NCBI RefSeq assembly: GCF_901538265.1
Contig: NZ_LR593886.1
Location: forward strand, 7,709,738-7,773,737
Source: Gemmata massiliana
GTDB taxonomy: Bacteria > Planctomycetota > Planctomycetia > Gemmatales > Gemmataceae
DNA: 64,000 nucleotides
Reading direction: 5' to 3'
The translations under genes were made by a program, and so were the position numbers. Of the stretch, positions 17,255 to 26,175 are shown piece after piece. Position 1 is the first letter of the stretch. Each line of letters opens with the position of its first letter. Under the pieces are notes generated by a model. The model had not been told where the DNA came from, did no database searches, and worked only from the letters and a program-made list of their open reading frames with translations.

Positions 17255-18433
17255 ATGGCCAAGAAACCCACTGCCCCCGCCGCGCCATCCGCTGCCACCA
17301 GTAGTGGTGCGGTCAGCCCCGAAACCGTGCTGCGCGAACCCGCCGAGAAGCGGTACGCGGACCAGCTCGAAGCGCTGCGGCAGAACGACACCGAGACGCC
17401 GCCGACCAACTGGAAGCTGTCGCCGCGCTCGGTGCTCACGTATGTCATCGGCGGGAAAACCCTCAAGGCGACGATCGGCGGAAAGAGCGTCGAAGTACCG
17501 ATCACGCGGAAGTTCTTCGGCGACGACGGCGTCGTGGAGCGCTCGATCGTCACGCTCGCGTCGGAGCGGGCGCTGTTGCTCGTGGGCGAACCCGGGACCG
17601 GTAAAAGCTGGCTCTCGGAACACCTCGCGGCGGCCATTTGCGGCACGTCGCTGCTTACGATTCAGGGCACCGCAGGCACCACGGAAGAGCACATCAAGTA
17701 TTCGTGGAACATCGCCCGCGTGATCGCGGAGGGGCCGACCGCGCAGAACATGATCGCCTCCCCCGCGATGATCGCGATGAAGGGCGGTGCCCTCCTGCGG
17801 TTCGAGGAGCTGACGCGGTGCGTGCCCGACGTGCAGGACGCGCTCGTGTCCATTCTGTCGGACAAGGCGGTCGCGGTGCCCGAACTGCCCGGCGACGCGA
17901 TGGTGTTCGCGAAACCGGGGTTCAACATCATCGCCACCGCGAACACGCGCGACCAGGGCGTGAACGAGCTCTCGGCCGCGCTGAAGCGCCGGTTCAACTA
18001 CGTCTACATCCCGATCGTGGGCGACCAGAAGACGGAAGTGAAGATCGTGCAACAGCGGTCGGCGGAACTGTTGGAGCGCTACAACCTGCCGGCCAAGCTC
18101 AGCCCGCCCGTTATCGAGCTGCTCGCGACGGTGTTCCGCGAGATCCGCAACGGCAAGACGAGCGACGGCGTGAGCATCAAGAAGCCGAGCACCACGCTCT
18201 CCACGGCCGAGGCGATCGGCGTCGCGCTGGACGCCGCGCTGCACGCGCGGTTCTTCGGGGGCGGGGAGGTCGGCCCGGCGGACATTGCCCGCAACATGGT
18301 CGGCGCGGTGGTGAAGGAGGACCAGGAGGACAAGGTGGCGCTGAAGGAGTACGCGACCGTCGTCGCGAAGAAGCGCGGCGCGAAGGACAAGAGCTGGAAG
18401 GAGTTCCACGACGCCCTTGTGGAACAGTTGTGA
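17255..18433 (+). CDS. MoxR-type AAA+ ATPase
   Basis: 392 residues. A Lys/Ala/Pro-rich start and a short N-domain precede Walker A GEPGTGKS (111-118), a Walker B-like LLRFEE (181-186, with Glu in the usual Asp position), sensor 1 IIATANTRD (225-233) and the arginine-finger region AALKRRF (241-247). The C-terminal lid holds GKTSDGVSIKKPSTTLSTAEA. MoxR ATPases act with VWA proteins as metal-insertion or remodelling chaperones; here two VWA genes and DUF5682 follow, which fits the known MoxR-DUF5682-VWA association. Confidence 0.9.
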   Translation: MAKKPTAPAAPSAATSSGAVSPETVLREPAEKRYADQLEALRQNDTETPPTNWKLSPRSVLTYVIGGKTLKATIGGKSVEVPITRKFFGDDGVVERSIVTLASERALLLVGEPGTGKSWLSEHLAAAICGTSLLTIQGTAGTTEEHIKYSWNIARVIAEGPTAQNMIASPAMIAMKGGALLRFEELTRCVPDVQDALVSILSDKAVAVPELPGDAMVFAKPGFNIIATANTRDQGVNELSAALKRRFNYVYIPIVGDQKTEVKIVQQRSAELLERYNLPAKLSPPVIELLATVFREIRNGKTSDGVSIKKPSTTLSTAEAIGVALDAALHARFFGGGEVGPADIARNMVGAVVKEDQEDKVALKEYATVVAKKRGAKDKSWKEFHDALVEQL

Positions 18434-18446
18434 GAAAGAAAGCAGA

Positions 18447-18535
18447 AGAGTTTTTGACAGGATTAACAGGATCGACAGGATGAAAACCCGTTCTTTCTGA
18501 ATCCTGCCGATCCTGTTAATCCTGTCAAAAACTCT
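18447..18535. repeat. Palindromic repeat between MoxR and DUF5682 genes
   Basis: Arms 18447-18481 and 18501-18535 match as inverted copies at 34 of 35 positions and contain the same TTTGACAGGATTAACAGGAT unit as the repeat at 10279-10358. It is followed directly (18540-18573) by a half copy of the CTCCGCG...CTCTGCGGTGAA repeat found complete at 21009-21108. Confidence 0.8.
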
Positions 18536-18575
18536 TGGCTTTTCTCCGCGCCCTCTGTGCCCTCTGCGGTGAACT

Positions 18576-20996
18576 ATGTCTTCTCAAATAACCGATGCCG
18601 GTCTCGACGCGACCGAGATCGCGAAGCGCGTGGACGCCATACTCGCCGACCCGCTGTACTGGTTCCCGGTGCGGCACCACTCGCCGACCACCGCGCGGCA
18701 CGTCCAGGCCGCGATCGCCGCGCGCAAGCCGAAGGTCGTGTTCATCGAGGGACCGTTCGAGGCGAACGACCTCATTCCGCACGTCGTCGACGCGGCCACC
18801 GCACCGCCGGTCGCCATCTACTCGTCTTATCGCGACGACGACAACGTTCTCGGGTTAAACGGGTACGTGAGCGCGGCGCCGGACATCCCCGCGCGGTTCG
18901 CGGTGTGGTACCCGCTCACGCCGTACTCGCCCGAATATGTCGCGATGAAGACCGCCGCGACGATCAAGGCGGACGTGGTCTTCATCGACTTGCCGCACTA
19001 CGCCCGCGTCGAGCGGCACGCGCCCACGCCCGAGGGCCGGCAACCGCCGCGCGAGGCACCGGTTGTTGCGCCGAACGAGGACCGGCTCATCACGAGCAGC
19101 GGCTTCTACAAGCACTTAGCGGACGCGGCCGGCTTCAAGAGCTGGGACGAGGCGTGGGACACGCTGTTCGAGAACCCGGTCGCGGACGACTACGAAGCGT
19201 ACCGCCGGGAAATGGCGACGTTCTGCTGCGCCGCCCGCGCGACCGCGGACCACGCGGCCGAGCACGCCGAGGACACCGTCGAGCGCGAGCGGCACTTCCT
19301 GAAGACGATCCGCGAAACGCTCGCGGCTCGGAAGCTGAAGCCCGAAGACGCAATGGTGGTGTGCGGCGGGTTCCACCTGTTCCTCGACCGCGCGGACAAG
19401 GCCGCGCCGCCCGAGTGCCCGGCCGGGACGGTGTACACCACCGTCGTGCCGTACTCGTACTTCCGCATCTCCGAAATGTCGGGCTACGGTGCCGGGAACC
19501 GCGCACCGCAGTTCTACCAAACGTGCTACGACCTGGTCGCGGCCGGGCGCGCGAGCGACATCGCGATGGAGCACGCGATCGCGGTGCTGCGCCACATGCG
19601 GAAGGGCGGCGACCCGCTTTCCACGGCCGACGCGATCTCGGTCACGCACCACTCCGAGATGCTCGCGCGCTTGCGGGGGCGCCCGCACCCGACGCTCGAC
19701 GACATTTCCGACGCGCTCATCACGTGCTGCTGCAAGGGCAACCCGAACGAAGAGGGGCTGAAGCTCCGCGCGGCAATGGACACGGCCGGGATCGGGACCA
19801 AAATCGGCAAGGTGACGTCGAAGCTCGGGCGCCTGCCGATCGTGAACGACTTCCACACGCAGATCTCCGACCTGGAACTCGGCGAGGTGCTGGGCAAAGA
19901 GAAAAAGATGTCGGTGAAGCTCGACAAGCGCGACGCGCTCGCCGCGCGCCGGTCCGCGTTCCTGCACCGCGTGTCGTACCTGAAGGTGCCGTTCGCCGGG
20001 ATGGTGAATACGGGCGGCGACTTCTCCGGCACGCTGTTCCGCGAGGACTGGCACCTGAAGTGGGATCCGAAGACCGAGCCGGCGCTGATCGAGCAGAACC
20101 TGTACGGCGACACCGTCGAGGCCGCGGCCCTCAACCGCTTGCGCGAGGCGATGGCTCAAGCCGGCACGAACGCGGGTGAAACGTGTGCGCGGTTGCTCGA
20201 AGCGGTCGACATGGACATGCCCGATCTGGTGCAGGCGGCCGAAGACGCCTGCGGCGACGCCATCGATACAGACGCCTCGTTCCCCTCGCTCGCAACTGCA
20301 CTTCGGCACCTGGGCCGGCTCGAGCAGTACGCGGTGTTCCGCGGCCTGCGGCGCAGCGTGCTCGAAGACCTGCTCACCCGGTGCTACGACCGCGCGTGCT
20401 TCGCGCTGCCCGACGCCGCGAACGCCCCGGAAGAGGAGCAACAGGGCGTGGTGGACGGCCTCATCAGCGTCGCGGAGGTCGTGCTGCGCGACCCGGTCCG
20501 GTACGACCGCGTGCTCTTCGCCCAGGCCGCGCGAACGGCCGCTGCAGACTCGACCGTGCCGTTTCTCCGCGGCGCGTTCCTTGGGCTGCTCTGCGAGATC
20601 CGCGAACTCCCAGCCGCCGCACTCGCGGCCGAAGTCGCGAGCCTGGCGCTCGCGTCGGTGGAAGTCATGGTGACGGCGGGCGACCTGCTCGACGGGATGC
20701 TCGCGGTGTCGCAGACGTCGCTCATGCTCGGTGCGGAGCGCCTTGTTGCTGCAGTCGACGATCTCCTGAAGGCGGCGGAGTGGGATCCATTCCTGGTCAT
20801 GCTCCCGCGACTCCGTGCCGCGATCGAGCGACTCTCGAACCCGCAGAAAGATTCGCTCGCGGCCACCGTCGCCCGGCACTACGGGCTGGCCGGCTCGGAA
20901 GATTTGCGGGCGATGAGCGGCAGCCTCGGCGCAACCGCACTCGTGGCGCGCCTCGATGCCGCGGTCGCTGCCACACTGAAAGACTGGCCACTGTAA
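18576..20996 (+). CDS. DUF5682 family protein
   Basis: 806 residues. The N-terminal half carries the family signature FPVRHHSPTTARHV (30-43) and VVFIEGPFEANDLIPHV (54-70), then a conserved VVCGGFHLFLD near 262-272. These E-x-P and G-G-F-H elements are reminiscent of the TraB/ChaN/EreA-like fold, which would make it a candidate metal-dependent or esterase-like enzyme; this is inference. The C-terminal half is all-helical, probably a protein-interaction array. DUF5682 genes are known to co-occur with MoxR ATPases, SWIM proteins and VWA proteins, exactly the neighbourhood here. Confidence 0.85.
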   Translation: MSSQITDAGLDATEIAKRVDAILADPLYWFPVRHHSPTTARHVQAAIAARKPKVVFIEGPFEANDLIPHVVDAATAPPVAIYSSYRDDDNVLGLNGYVSAAPDIPARFAVWYPLTPYSPEYVAMKTAATIKADVVFIDLPHYARVERHAPTPEGRQPPREAPVVAPNEDRLITSSGFYKHLADAAGFKSWDEAWDTLFENPVADDYEAYRREMATFCCAARATADHAAEHAEDTVERERHFLKTIRETLAARKLKPEDAMVVCGGFHLFLDRADKAAPPECPAGTVYTTVVPYSYFRISEMSGYGAGNRAPQFYQTCYDLVAAGRASDIAMEHAIAVLRHMRKGGDPLSTADAISVTHHSEMLARLRGRPHPTLDDISDALITCCCKGNPNEEGLKLRAAMDTAGIGTKIGKVTSKLGRLPIVNDFHTQISDLELGEVLGKEKKMSVKLDKRDALAARRSAFLHRVSYLKVPFAGMVNTGGDFSGTLFREDWHLKWDPKTEPALIEQNLYGDTVEAAALNRLREAMAQAGTNAGETCARLLEAVDMDMPDLVQAAEDACGDAIDTDASFPSLATALRHLGRLEQYAVFRGLRRSVLEDLLTRCYDRACFALPDAANAPEEEQQGVVDGLISVAEVVLRDPVRYDRVLFAQAARTAAADSTVPFLRGAFLGLLCEIRELPAAALAAEVASLALASVEVMVTAGDLLDGMLAVSQTSLMLGAERLVAAVDDLLKAAEWDPFLVMLPRLRAAIERLSNPQKDSLAATVARHYGLAGSEDLRAMSGSLGATALVARLDAAVAATLKDWPL

Positions 20997-21008
20997 TTGA
21001 AAACGTGT

Positions 21009-21108
21009 TTCACCGCAGAGGGCGCGGAGAACGCGGAGAAAGACAGGATTGAATCGAATCGTTTCCGCCTTTGTTTTCTCCGCGCTCTCATGTGCCCTCT
21101 GCGGTGAA
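21009..21108. repeat. Palindromic CCGCAGAGGGC repeat ahead of the first VWA gene
   Basis: TTCACCGCAGAGGGCGCGGA (from 21009) and its inverted counterpart ending GCCCTCTGCGGTGAA at 21108 bracket a short AT-richer centre. It is non-coding, lies 26 bases upstream of the VWA start, and is shared in half form with 18540-18573. Confidence 0.75.
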
Positions 21109-21133
21109 TCCTCCGATCTATCCGAGGTCTCTT

Positions 21134-22279
21134 GTGTCCGATCCTCACACGCTCGCGCGCTGGCGGCTCGTTCTCGGCAAGACCGCCGAACAGCACGGCA
21201 TTTCGTGCGAGGGGCAAGCCGAAGCCGAGCGCGTCGAGCAACTCGTGGGGTTCCTGTTCGAGCCGGGGCGCGAAGGGAGCAACCAACCGCGCCGGCGGCG
21301 GTCTGGCGAGCGCGGAGCGGGTGGTTCGTCCGACGGGCTGACCGTGCCGGACTGGGTGGATCAGGTCAACGAACTGTTTCCCAACCAGTCCAAAGAGGTA
21401 ATGCAGCGGGAGTTGGTCAAGCGCCGCGGAATCGGCGAGCTACTGGAGAAGCCTGAACTGCTCGAAAAGATCGAGCCGAATCTGGAACTCGTTCACACGC
21501 TGATGACGCACCGCGACCTGATGAACGAGAAGACGCGCGTCCTGGCGCGCAAGATCATCGACCAGGTCGTGGAGGATCTGAAGCGCCGGATGCAGGTTCA
21601 GGTGGAGCAGACGATTCTCGGCGCGATCCGAAAGGACCGGCACTCACCGCGCAAGGTGTACCGGAACCTGGACCTGAAGACCACGCTCCGGCGCAACTTG
21701 AAGAACTACGACCCTGACACAGGCAAGTTACTCGTAGACCGGGTGTTCTTCTACGCGGCCGAGCGCAAGAAGAAGCCCTGGCACGTCGTGGTGGTCGTCG
21801 ACCAGTCCGGGTCGATGATGGAGAGCACGGTCTTTTCGTCCATCATGGCGTCCATTTTCGCGGAACTGCCCGCGATGAAGACCTCGCTCATCCTGTACGA
21901 CACGCGCGTGGTCGACATGTCCGACAAACTCGGGCAACCGGTGGACGTGCTGATGCAGGTGCAGCTCGGCGGCGGAAACGACACCGCGCTCGCGCTCCAG
22001 TACGCCACGTCCCTGATTCGGCAGCCGGCGCGCACGATCCTCGTCCTCATCAGCGACTTCTACGAGGGCGACGGGCCGGCGGAAAAAGCGATGGTGGATC
22101 AGGTGCGGTACCTGGGCGACAGCGGCGTGCGCCTCATCGGGCTCGCTGCCCTGGGGTACGACGCGCGCCCGTTTTACAACAAACCGACCGCGCAGAAGCT
22201 CCGCAAAGTGGGTATGGATGTACTCATTTGCACGCCGGAGAAACTCGCGGAGTGCATGGCGCAGATCATTCGCGGCTGA
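21134..22279 (+). CDS. VWA domain protein (tandem copy 1)
   Basis: 381 residues from GTG 21134. This start is chosen because the protein then aligns from SDPHTLARWRLVLG with its neighbour and the upstream bases are a repeat. A helical N-domain (1-45), a linker of Arg/Gly/Ser, a helical middle (70-215), then the VWA domain with the MIDAS motif DQSGS at 223-227, the distal Thr in GNDTALAL and Asp in LISDFYEGD. VWA proteins of this class are adaptor partners of MoxR ATPases. 23 bases before the paralogue. Confidence 0.9.
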   Translation: MSDPHTLARWRLVLGKTAEQHGISCEGQAEAERVEQLVGFLFEPGREGSNQPRRRRSGERGAGGSSDGLTVPDWVDQVNELFPNQSKEVMQRELVKRRGIGELLEKPELLEKIEPNLELVHTLMTHRDLMNEKTRVLARKIIDQVVEDLKRRMQVQVEQTILGAIRKDRHSPRKVYRNLDLKTTLRRNLKNYDPDTGKLLVDRVFFYAAERKKKPWHVVVVVDQSGSMMESTVFSSIMASIFAELPAMKTSLILYDTRVVDMSDKLGQPVDVLMQVQLGGGNDTALALQYATSLIRQPARTILVLISDFYEGDGPAEKAMVDQVRYLGDSGVRLIGLAALGYDARPFYNKPTAQKLRKVGMDVLICTPEKLAECMAQIIRG

Positions 22280-22302
22280 GAAAGCTCCGGGGAGAGACCG
22301 CA

Positions 22303-23478
22303 ATGGCGACCGACGACGAAACCGATCCGCACACCCTGGCGCGCTGGCGGCTCGTGCTCGGCCGGACGGCCGAACAGCACGGCATCAACTGCGGCGGCAA
22401 CGGCGAGGCCGAGCGCATCGAGGAACTCGTGGGGTTCCTCTTTGAACCCGGCCCGGGCGACGGGGCCGGCGGCCGCGGGCGCGGGGGACACGGAGGTGGG
22501 CGCCGGTCGTCCGGTCGCGCGGGCGGCAGCGGCGGACCGCAGCTCACCGTGCCCGATTGGGTGGACCAGGTCAACGAGCTGTTCCCCACCCAGTCCAAAG
22601 AGGTGATGCAGAAGGAACTCGTGAAGCGCCGCGGGATCTCGGAACTGATGGGAAAACCCGAGCTGCTCGAAAAGATCGAGCCGAACATGGAGCTGGTGAA
22701 AACGCTCCTCACGCACCGCGATCTGCTGAACGAGAAGACGCGCATTCTGGCTCGCAAGATCATCGAGCAGGTGGTCGAAGAGTTGAAGCGCAAGATGCAG
22801 GTTCAGGTGGAGCAAGCCATTACGGGTGCGATTCGGAAGGACCGCCACTCGCCGCGCAAGGTGTACCGGAATCTGGACCTGAAGACGACGCTCCGGCGCA
22901 ACTTGAAGAACTACGACCCGGACACGGGTAAGCTGCTCGTGGATCGCGTGTTCTTCTACGCCGCCGAGCGCAAGAAGAAGCCCTGGCACGTGATCGTCGT
23001 GGTGGACCAGTCCGGGTCGATGCTCGAAAGCGCGATCTTCTCCGCGGTGATGGCGTCCATCTTCGCGGAACTCCCCGCGGTGAAAACCTCGCTCGTGCTG
23101 TTCGATACCGAGGTGGTCGATCTGTCCGATCAGGTCGGGCAACCGGTGGACGTGCTGCTCTCGATCCAGCTCGGCGGCGGAACGGACATCACGAAGGGGC
23201 TAATGTACGCGAACGAACTCGTGCGCCAGCCGGGGCGCACGATCGTGGTGCTCATTACGGACTTCTACGAGGGGCGCGACGAAAAAGACCTCGTGGACCA
23301 AACGCGACTCATGGCCGATAGCGGCGTCCGTATGATCGGGCTGGGCGCATTGGGATACGACGCACGCCCCTCGTACAACAAGCCGACCGCACAGAAACTC
23401 ACGAAAGTGGGGATGGACGTACTCGTCTGCACGCCGGAAAAGCTCGCCGAGTGTATGGCCCAAATCATTCGGGGCTGA
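22303..23478 (+). CDS. VWA domain protein (tandem copy 2)
   Basis: 391 residues from ATG 22303, preceded by GGGGAGAG. It is a close paralogue of copy 1. The middle helical part (KDRHSPRKVYRNLDLKTTLR through AAERKKKPWH) is almost identical, while the linker is a longer Gly/Arg/His-rich run. MIDAS DQSGS is at 235-239, with GTDITKGL and LITDFYEG completing the site. Divergence between copies sits mainly in the linker and in the residues after the MIDAS, as expected for proteins that keep the same ATPase partner but recognise different targets (inference). Confidence 0.9.
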   Translation: MATDDETDPHTLARWRLVLGRTAEQHGINCGGNGEAERIEELVGFLFEPGPGDGAGGRGRGGHGGGRRSSGRAGGSGGPQLTVPDWVDQVNELFPTQSKEVMQKELVKRRGISELMGKPELLEKIEPNMELVKTLLTHRDLLNEKTRILARKIIEQVVEELKRKMQVQVEQAITGAIRKDRHSPRKVYRNLDLKTTLRRNLKNYDPDTGKLLVDRVFFYAAERKKKPWHVIVVVDQSGSMLESAIFSAVMASIFAELPAVKTSLVLFDTEVVDLSDQVGQPVDVLLSIQLGGGTDITKGLMYANELVRQPGRTIVVLITDFYEGRDEKDLVDQTRLMADSGVRMIGLGALGYDARPSYNKPTAQKLTKVGMDVLVCTPEKLAECMAQIIRG

Positions 23479-23494
23479 GAGATGGGAACAAAGT

Positions 23495-23527
23495 GAACGG
23501 GCCGAGGGTAAAGCCCTCGGCCCGTTC
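23495..23527 (+). terminator. Strong terminator closing the VWA locus
   Basis: GAACGGGCCGAGGG (23495-23508), loop TAAAG, and CCCTCGGCCCGTTC (23514-23527) form a perfect 14-base stem 17 bases after the second VWA stop. It marks the end of the 9.2-23.5 kb transcription unit. Confidence 0.85.
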
Positions 23528-23582
23528 CGTTCTCGTGGTGTCTACTTCTCGACCTGGGATGCGGAACGCTCACGGCAACGCC

Positions 23583-23668
23583 GGGAAGAAGTTCTCCTGG
23601 AGAACCACGGAACCGCGACACGCGAGGTTGCTCCAGACCGTGGTTTTCCAGGAGAACTTCTTCCCGAA
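23583..23668. repeat. Inverted repeat upstream of the GIY-YIG gene
   Basis: GGGAAGAAGTTCTCCTGGAG near 23583 and its inverted copy CCAGGAGAACTTCTTCCC ending at 23668, extended by CCACGG/CCGTGG inside. The rest of 23528-23831 shows no convincing gene. Confidence 0.65.
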
Positions 23669-23831
23669 AGCGGTGCTGGAACAGCGTTCCCCGAGGCGGA
23701 TGGGTAGGTGTGTGCTCGGACGACGCAACATCGTCCTGTCGCAGAGCGACGAGCTAAACCAACCACGAGAACGAACCGAAGATACCTCCTGCCGAGAGTG
23801 TTCGCAACCACCGTTCCCACGGAGTCGAAGC

Positions 23832-24116
23832 GTGCCGCAGGCGAAGAAACCGCGCTGGGTGGTCTACATCCTGCGGTGCGCGGACGGTACGCTGTACACC
23901 GGCATCACCACCGATTTGGCGCGCCGGCTCGGTCAGCACAACGCGGGGACCGCGTCCAAATACACGCGGGCACGCCGACCGGTCGCAGTGGCGTACCGCA
24001 CAACGGTGAAAACGCACGGCGACGCGCTCCGCCGGGAACTCGCGATCAAGAAGCTGACGCGCACGGCGAAAGACGCACTCATCGCGAAACAGGCGAAGCG
24101 CCGGAAACGTGCGTAA
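23832..24116 (+). CDS. GIY-YIG nuclease-like protein (UPF0213/YhbQ type)
   Basis: 94 residues from GTG 23832, the last start ahead of the domain. The core VVYILRCADGTLYTGITTDLA contains the V-Y and Y-T-G-I motifs of the GIY-YIG fold, with the catalytic Arg in LARRL and the helix SKYTRARRPVAVAY. Length and layout match small stand-alone UPF0213 proteins, which are proposed to act in nucleic-acid turnover. The open frame extends upstream through a repeat and is not counted. Confidence 0.85.
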   Translation: MPQAKKPRWVVYILRCADGTLYTGITTDLARRLGQHNAGTASKYTRARRPVAVAYRTTVKTHGDALRRELAIKKLTRTAKDALIAKQAKRRKRA

Positions 24117-24137
24117 CGCCCACTCGAAGGTACACCA

Positions 24138-25619
24138 ATGAACCGTTCCCTCTCCCGGATCGCGGTTTGTCTGCTGTGCTCATTTCTGCTACGTGGCGCT
24201 CTCCGTGCCGAAGCCCCGGCTCCCGCGGAGCCGACAGACGCGGCCAAGAAGCGGCACGAGCGCGTCGCGGAGCGCCGGAAAGGGCCGGGAATCATCTGCC
24301 ACCGCGGGGCGTCCGAGCACGCGATGGAGAACACGCTCGAAGCGTTCCGCGCCACCTTTGAACTCGGCGGTGACGGTAACGAGATCGACATCCGAATGAC
24401 GAGCGACGAGGTGCTCGTTGTCTTTCACGACGACATGCTCGACCGGCACCTTGAAGCCTACGGCGACGTGAGCGATTACACCTGGGCCGAACTCCAGCGG
24501 TTCCGCTTCCGCACTCCGGGGAAATTCGGTGCGCAGTGCCGCATTCCCACGCTCGCAGAGGTGTTCGCGTTGCACCACACCCACGCGGGGCTGATGCACC
24601 TCGACATCAAGCGCACCGGACTCGATACCGCGATCGCTGAACTATTGACGAAGATGGATATGTGGGACCACGTCGCGTTCGCGAACAGCGACACCGGCGG
24701 GGTAATACTCAAAGACCCGCGCTTCAAACCGCAACGATACAAGGCGGGGCTCTACCTCGATCGCGGGGAAGTGTTCCCGGACGCGATCGGGGCCGTACTG
24801 AAGAAACCCGGCGATCACGTGATCGTGGACGACCCGCGTGGCGTCGCAGTCGCGTTCGGCCGCAAGCTCGGCAAGCTCTCAAAGGAGCCAGTAGCGGCAC
24901 ACAAGATTGAACCGCGCACCGATCCGAAATCGCCGACGGAAGCCGATCTACTCGCCGCTCTCCGGGCGGCGGACGACTGGAACACGCCGGCCGAAACGCT
25001 CGCGGGGCGAAAGATCTCTGGTGCGCGCATCCGCGCTCGCGCTCGGGCGGCGGAGGGGTTGCTCGCGGTTGGTGCGTCATCGAAGGAAGCATTCTCCGTT
25101 CTCGAAGAGCGCGTTCGCAAGCGGAGCCTGCACCCGGACTGGATGTTCCACGGTTTCGACGGTGCCATGTCGCTGCGCGCGCTCATCCTGCTTCGCGCGC
25201 CGAACGCGGTCGATCTGGCACGATTTGTTCTTTGGCGCGACGACCCGGCGCTCGAACCAGTAATCGACCCGCGCTGGAAGAACCCGCGGGCATGGACCGA
25301 TTTTCGCGTGAAAATGGTCGTGTTTCCCGCGCTGGCGAAGTGCCCCGGCGCCGCGACCGAGAAGCTCTGTCGCGACTATCTCGCGCTCACCGACGCCGAA
25401 GCGCGAGAACTGGGGCCGGCGCAATTCGAGGAGGCGGGGCGAGCGCTCCTCGCGGTCAGCCCAAAAACGGGAACGGCATTGGAACTGTTCCGGCACCGGC
25501 TCCAGGAGGTCCGCGGGCGGGCGATCCTCGATTGTCTCGCGCACGTGAACGAAGACTGGGCGCTCGCCGCACTCAAAAAGGGCGCCGCGCACGCGCTCGC
25601 GTACCGCGTCGAAGAATAA
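24138..25619 (+). CDS. Secreted glycerophosphodiester phosphodiesterase family protein
   Basis: 493 residues. Signal peptide about 1-27 (IAVCLLCSFLLRGALRAEA). The GDPD TIM-barrel follows: ICHRGASEHAMENTLEAF with the catalytic His, EIDIRMTSDEVLVVFHDD with the Glu-Asp metal pair and second His, and LMHLDIKRTG. The barrel covers about 55-250. The C-terminal 220 residues are helical (HEAT-like) and not part of classic GDPD enzymes. It likely hydrolyses glycerophosphodiesters in the periplasm. Confidence 0.85.
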   Translation: MNRSLSRIAVCLLCSFLLRGALRAEAPAPAEPTDAAKKRHERVAERRKGPGIICHRGASEHAMENTLEAFRATFELGGDGNEIDIRMTSDEVLVVFHDDMLDRHLEAYGDVSDYTWAELQRFRFRTPGKFGAQCRIPTLAEVFALHHTHAGLMHLDIKRTGLDTAIAELLTKMDMWDHVAFANSDTGGVILKDPRFKPQRYKAGLYLDRGEVFPDAIGAVLKKPGDHVIVDDPRGVAVAFGRKLGKLSKEPVAAHKIEPRTDPKSPTEADLLAALRAADDWNTPAETLAGRKISGARIRARARAAEGLLAVGASSKEAFSVLEERVRKRSLHPDWMFHGFDGAMSLRALILLRAPNAVDLARFVLWRDDPALEPVIDPRWKNPRAWTDFRVKMVVFPALAKCPGAATEKLCRDYLALTDAEARELGPAQFEEAGRALLAVSPKTGTALELFRHRLQEVRGRAILDCLAHVNEDWALAALKKGAAHALAYRVEE

Positions 25620-25716
25620 CGCGATACCCGGCGAGGAACCGCTCGCCCACCGTCCGTTGCGAGTAGTCCGGGTTCACGGGGAACGCGGGCGACCCGCACA
25701 CGGTGGGGGACGAGTG

Positions 25717-26175
25717 ATGATCGCGCTGGTGCAGGCGAGCGTGCTCGCGGTGTCATCTTTCGGGTTCGGGGCTCCGGCCCTCGCGGATCGGGCCGACGAG
25801 AAAGTGAAGGTCGAGTTCCGGCGCGCCGAGACGAAGAACGCGGAGGGACTGGTTGAGGCCAAAGTGGAGGGCACGCGGACCAAGGTCTATCTGCACAAAG
25901 AGGCCGATGCGACCAACAAGGACATCGCCTCGGCCCGCGTGTTCGAGGACGACAACAAGAAGGTGCTGATTGAGGTCACCTTCACCAAAGACGGCGCGAA
26001 GAAAATCGCGACCCTCTCGGGCGAGCACAAGGGGAAGCCGGTCGCCGTGGTGATCGACGGGAAAGTGGTGTGCGCGCCCGTTCTGCGTGCGCCCCTCACG
26101 GACAAGGCACAAATCTCCGGGCAATTTACCAAGGATGAGGCGGAAAAGATCGTGAAGGGGCTCACCGCCCCGTAG
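25717..26175 (+). CDS. Exported SecD-P1-head-like protein
   Basis: 152 residues from ATG 25717, after GGTGGGGGA; GTG 25714 is equally possible. A hydrophobic N-terminus (LVQASVLAVSSFGFGAPALA) gives a signal peptide. The mature part carries the SecDF P1 head-type strand pattern: IEVTFTKDGAKKIATLSGEH, then KPVAVVIDGKVVCAPVLRAP and ISGQFTKDEAEKIVKGL. This domain occurs as a stand-alone secreted protein in planctomycetes; role unknown. It ends exactly where the opposite-strand hydrolase ends. Confidence 0.75.
   Translation: MIALVQASVLAVSSFGFGAPALADRADEKVKVEFRRAETKNAEGLVEAKVEGTRTKVYLHKEADATNKDIASARVFEDDNKKVLIEVTFTKDGAKKIATLSGEHKGKPVAVVIDGKVVCAPVLRAPLTDKAQISGQFTKDEAEKIVKGLTAP

Noticed and set aside
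19116..20879. 587-codon minus-strand frame opposite DUF5682
   Set aside because: High GC suppresses stops in antisense frames; the sequence has no recognisable domain and the sense frame is well conserved.
23495..23668. Repeats after the VWA genes as a CRISPR array
   Set aside because: They are one hairpin terminator and one inverted pair; there are no regularly spaced direct repeats with spacers.
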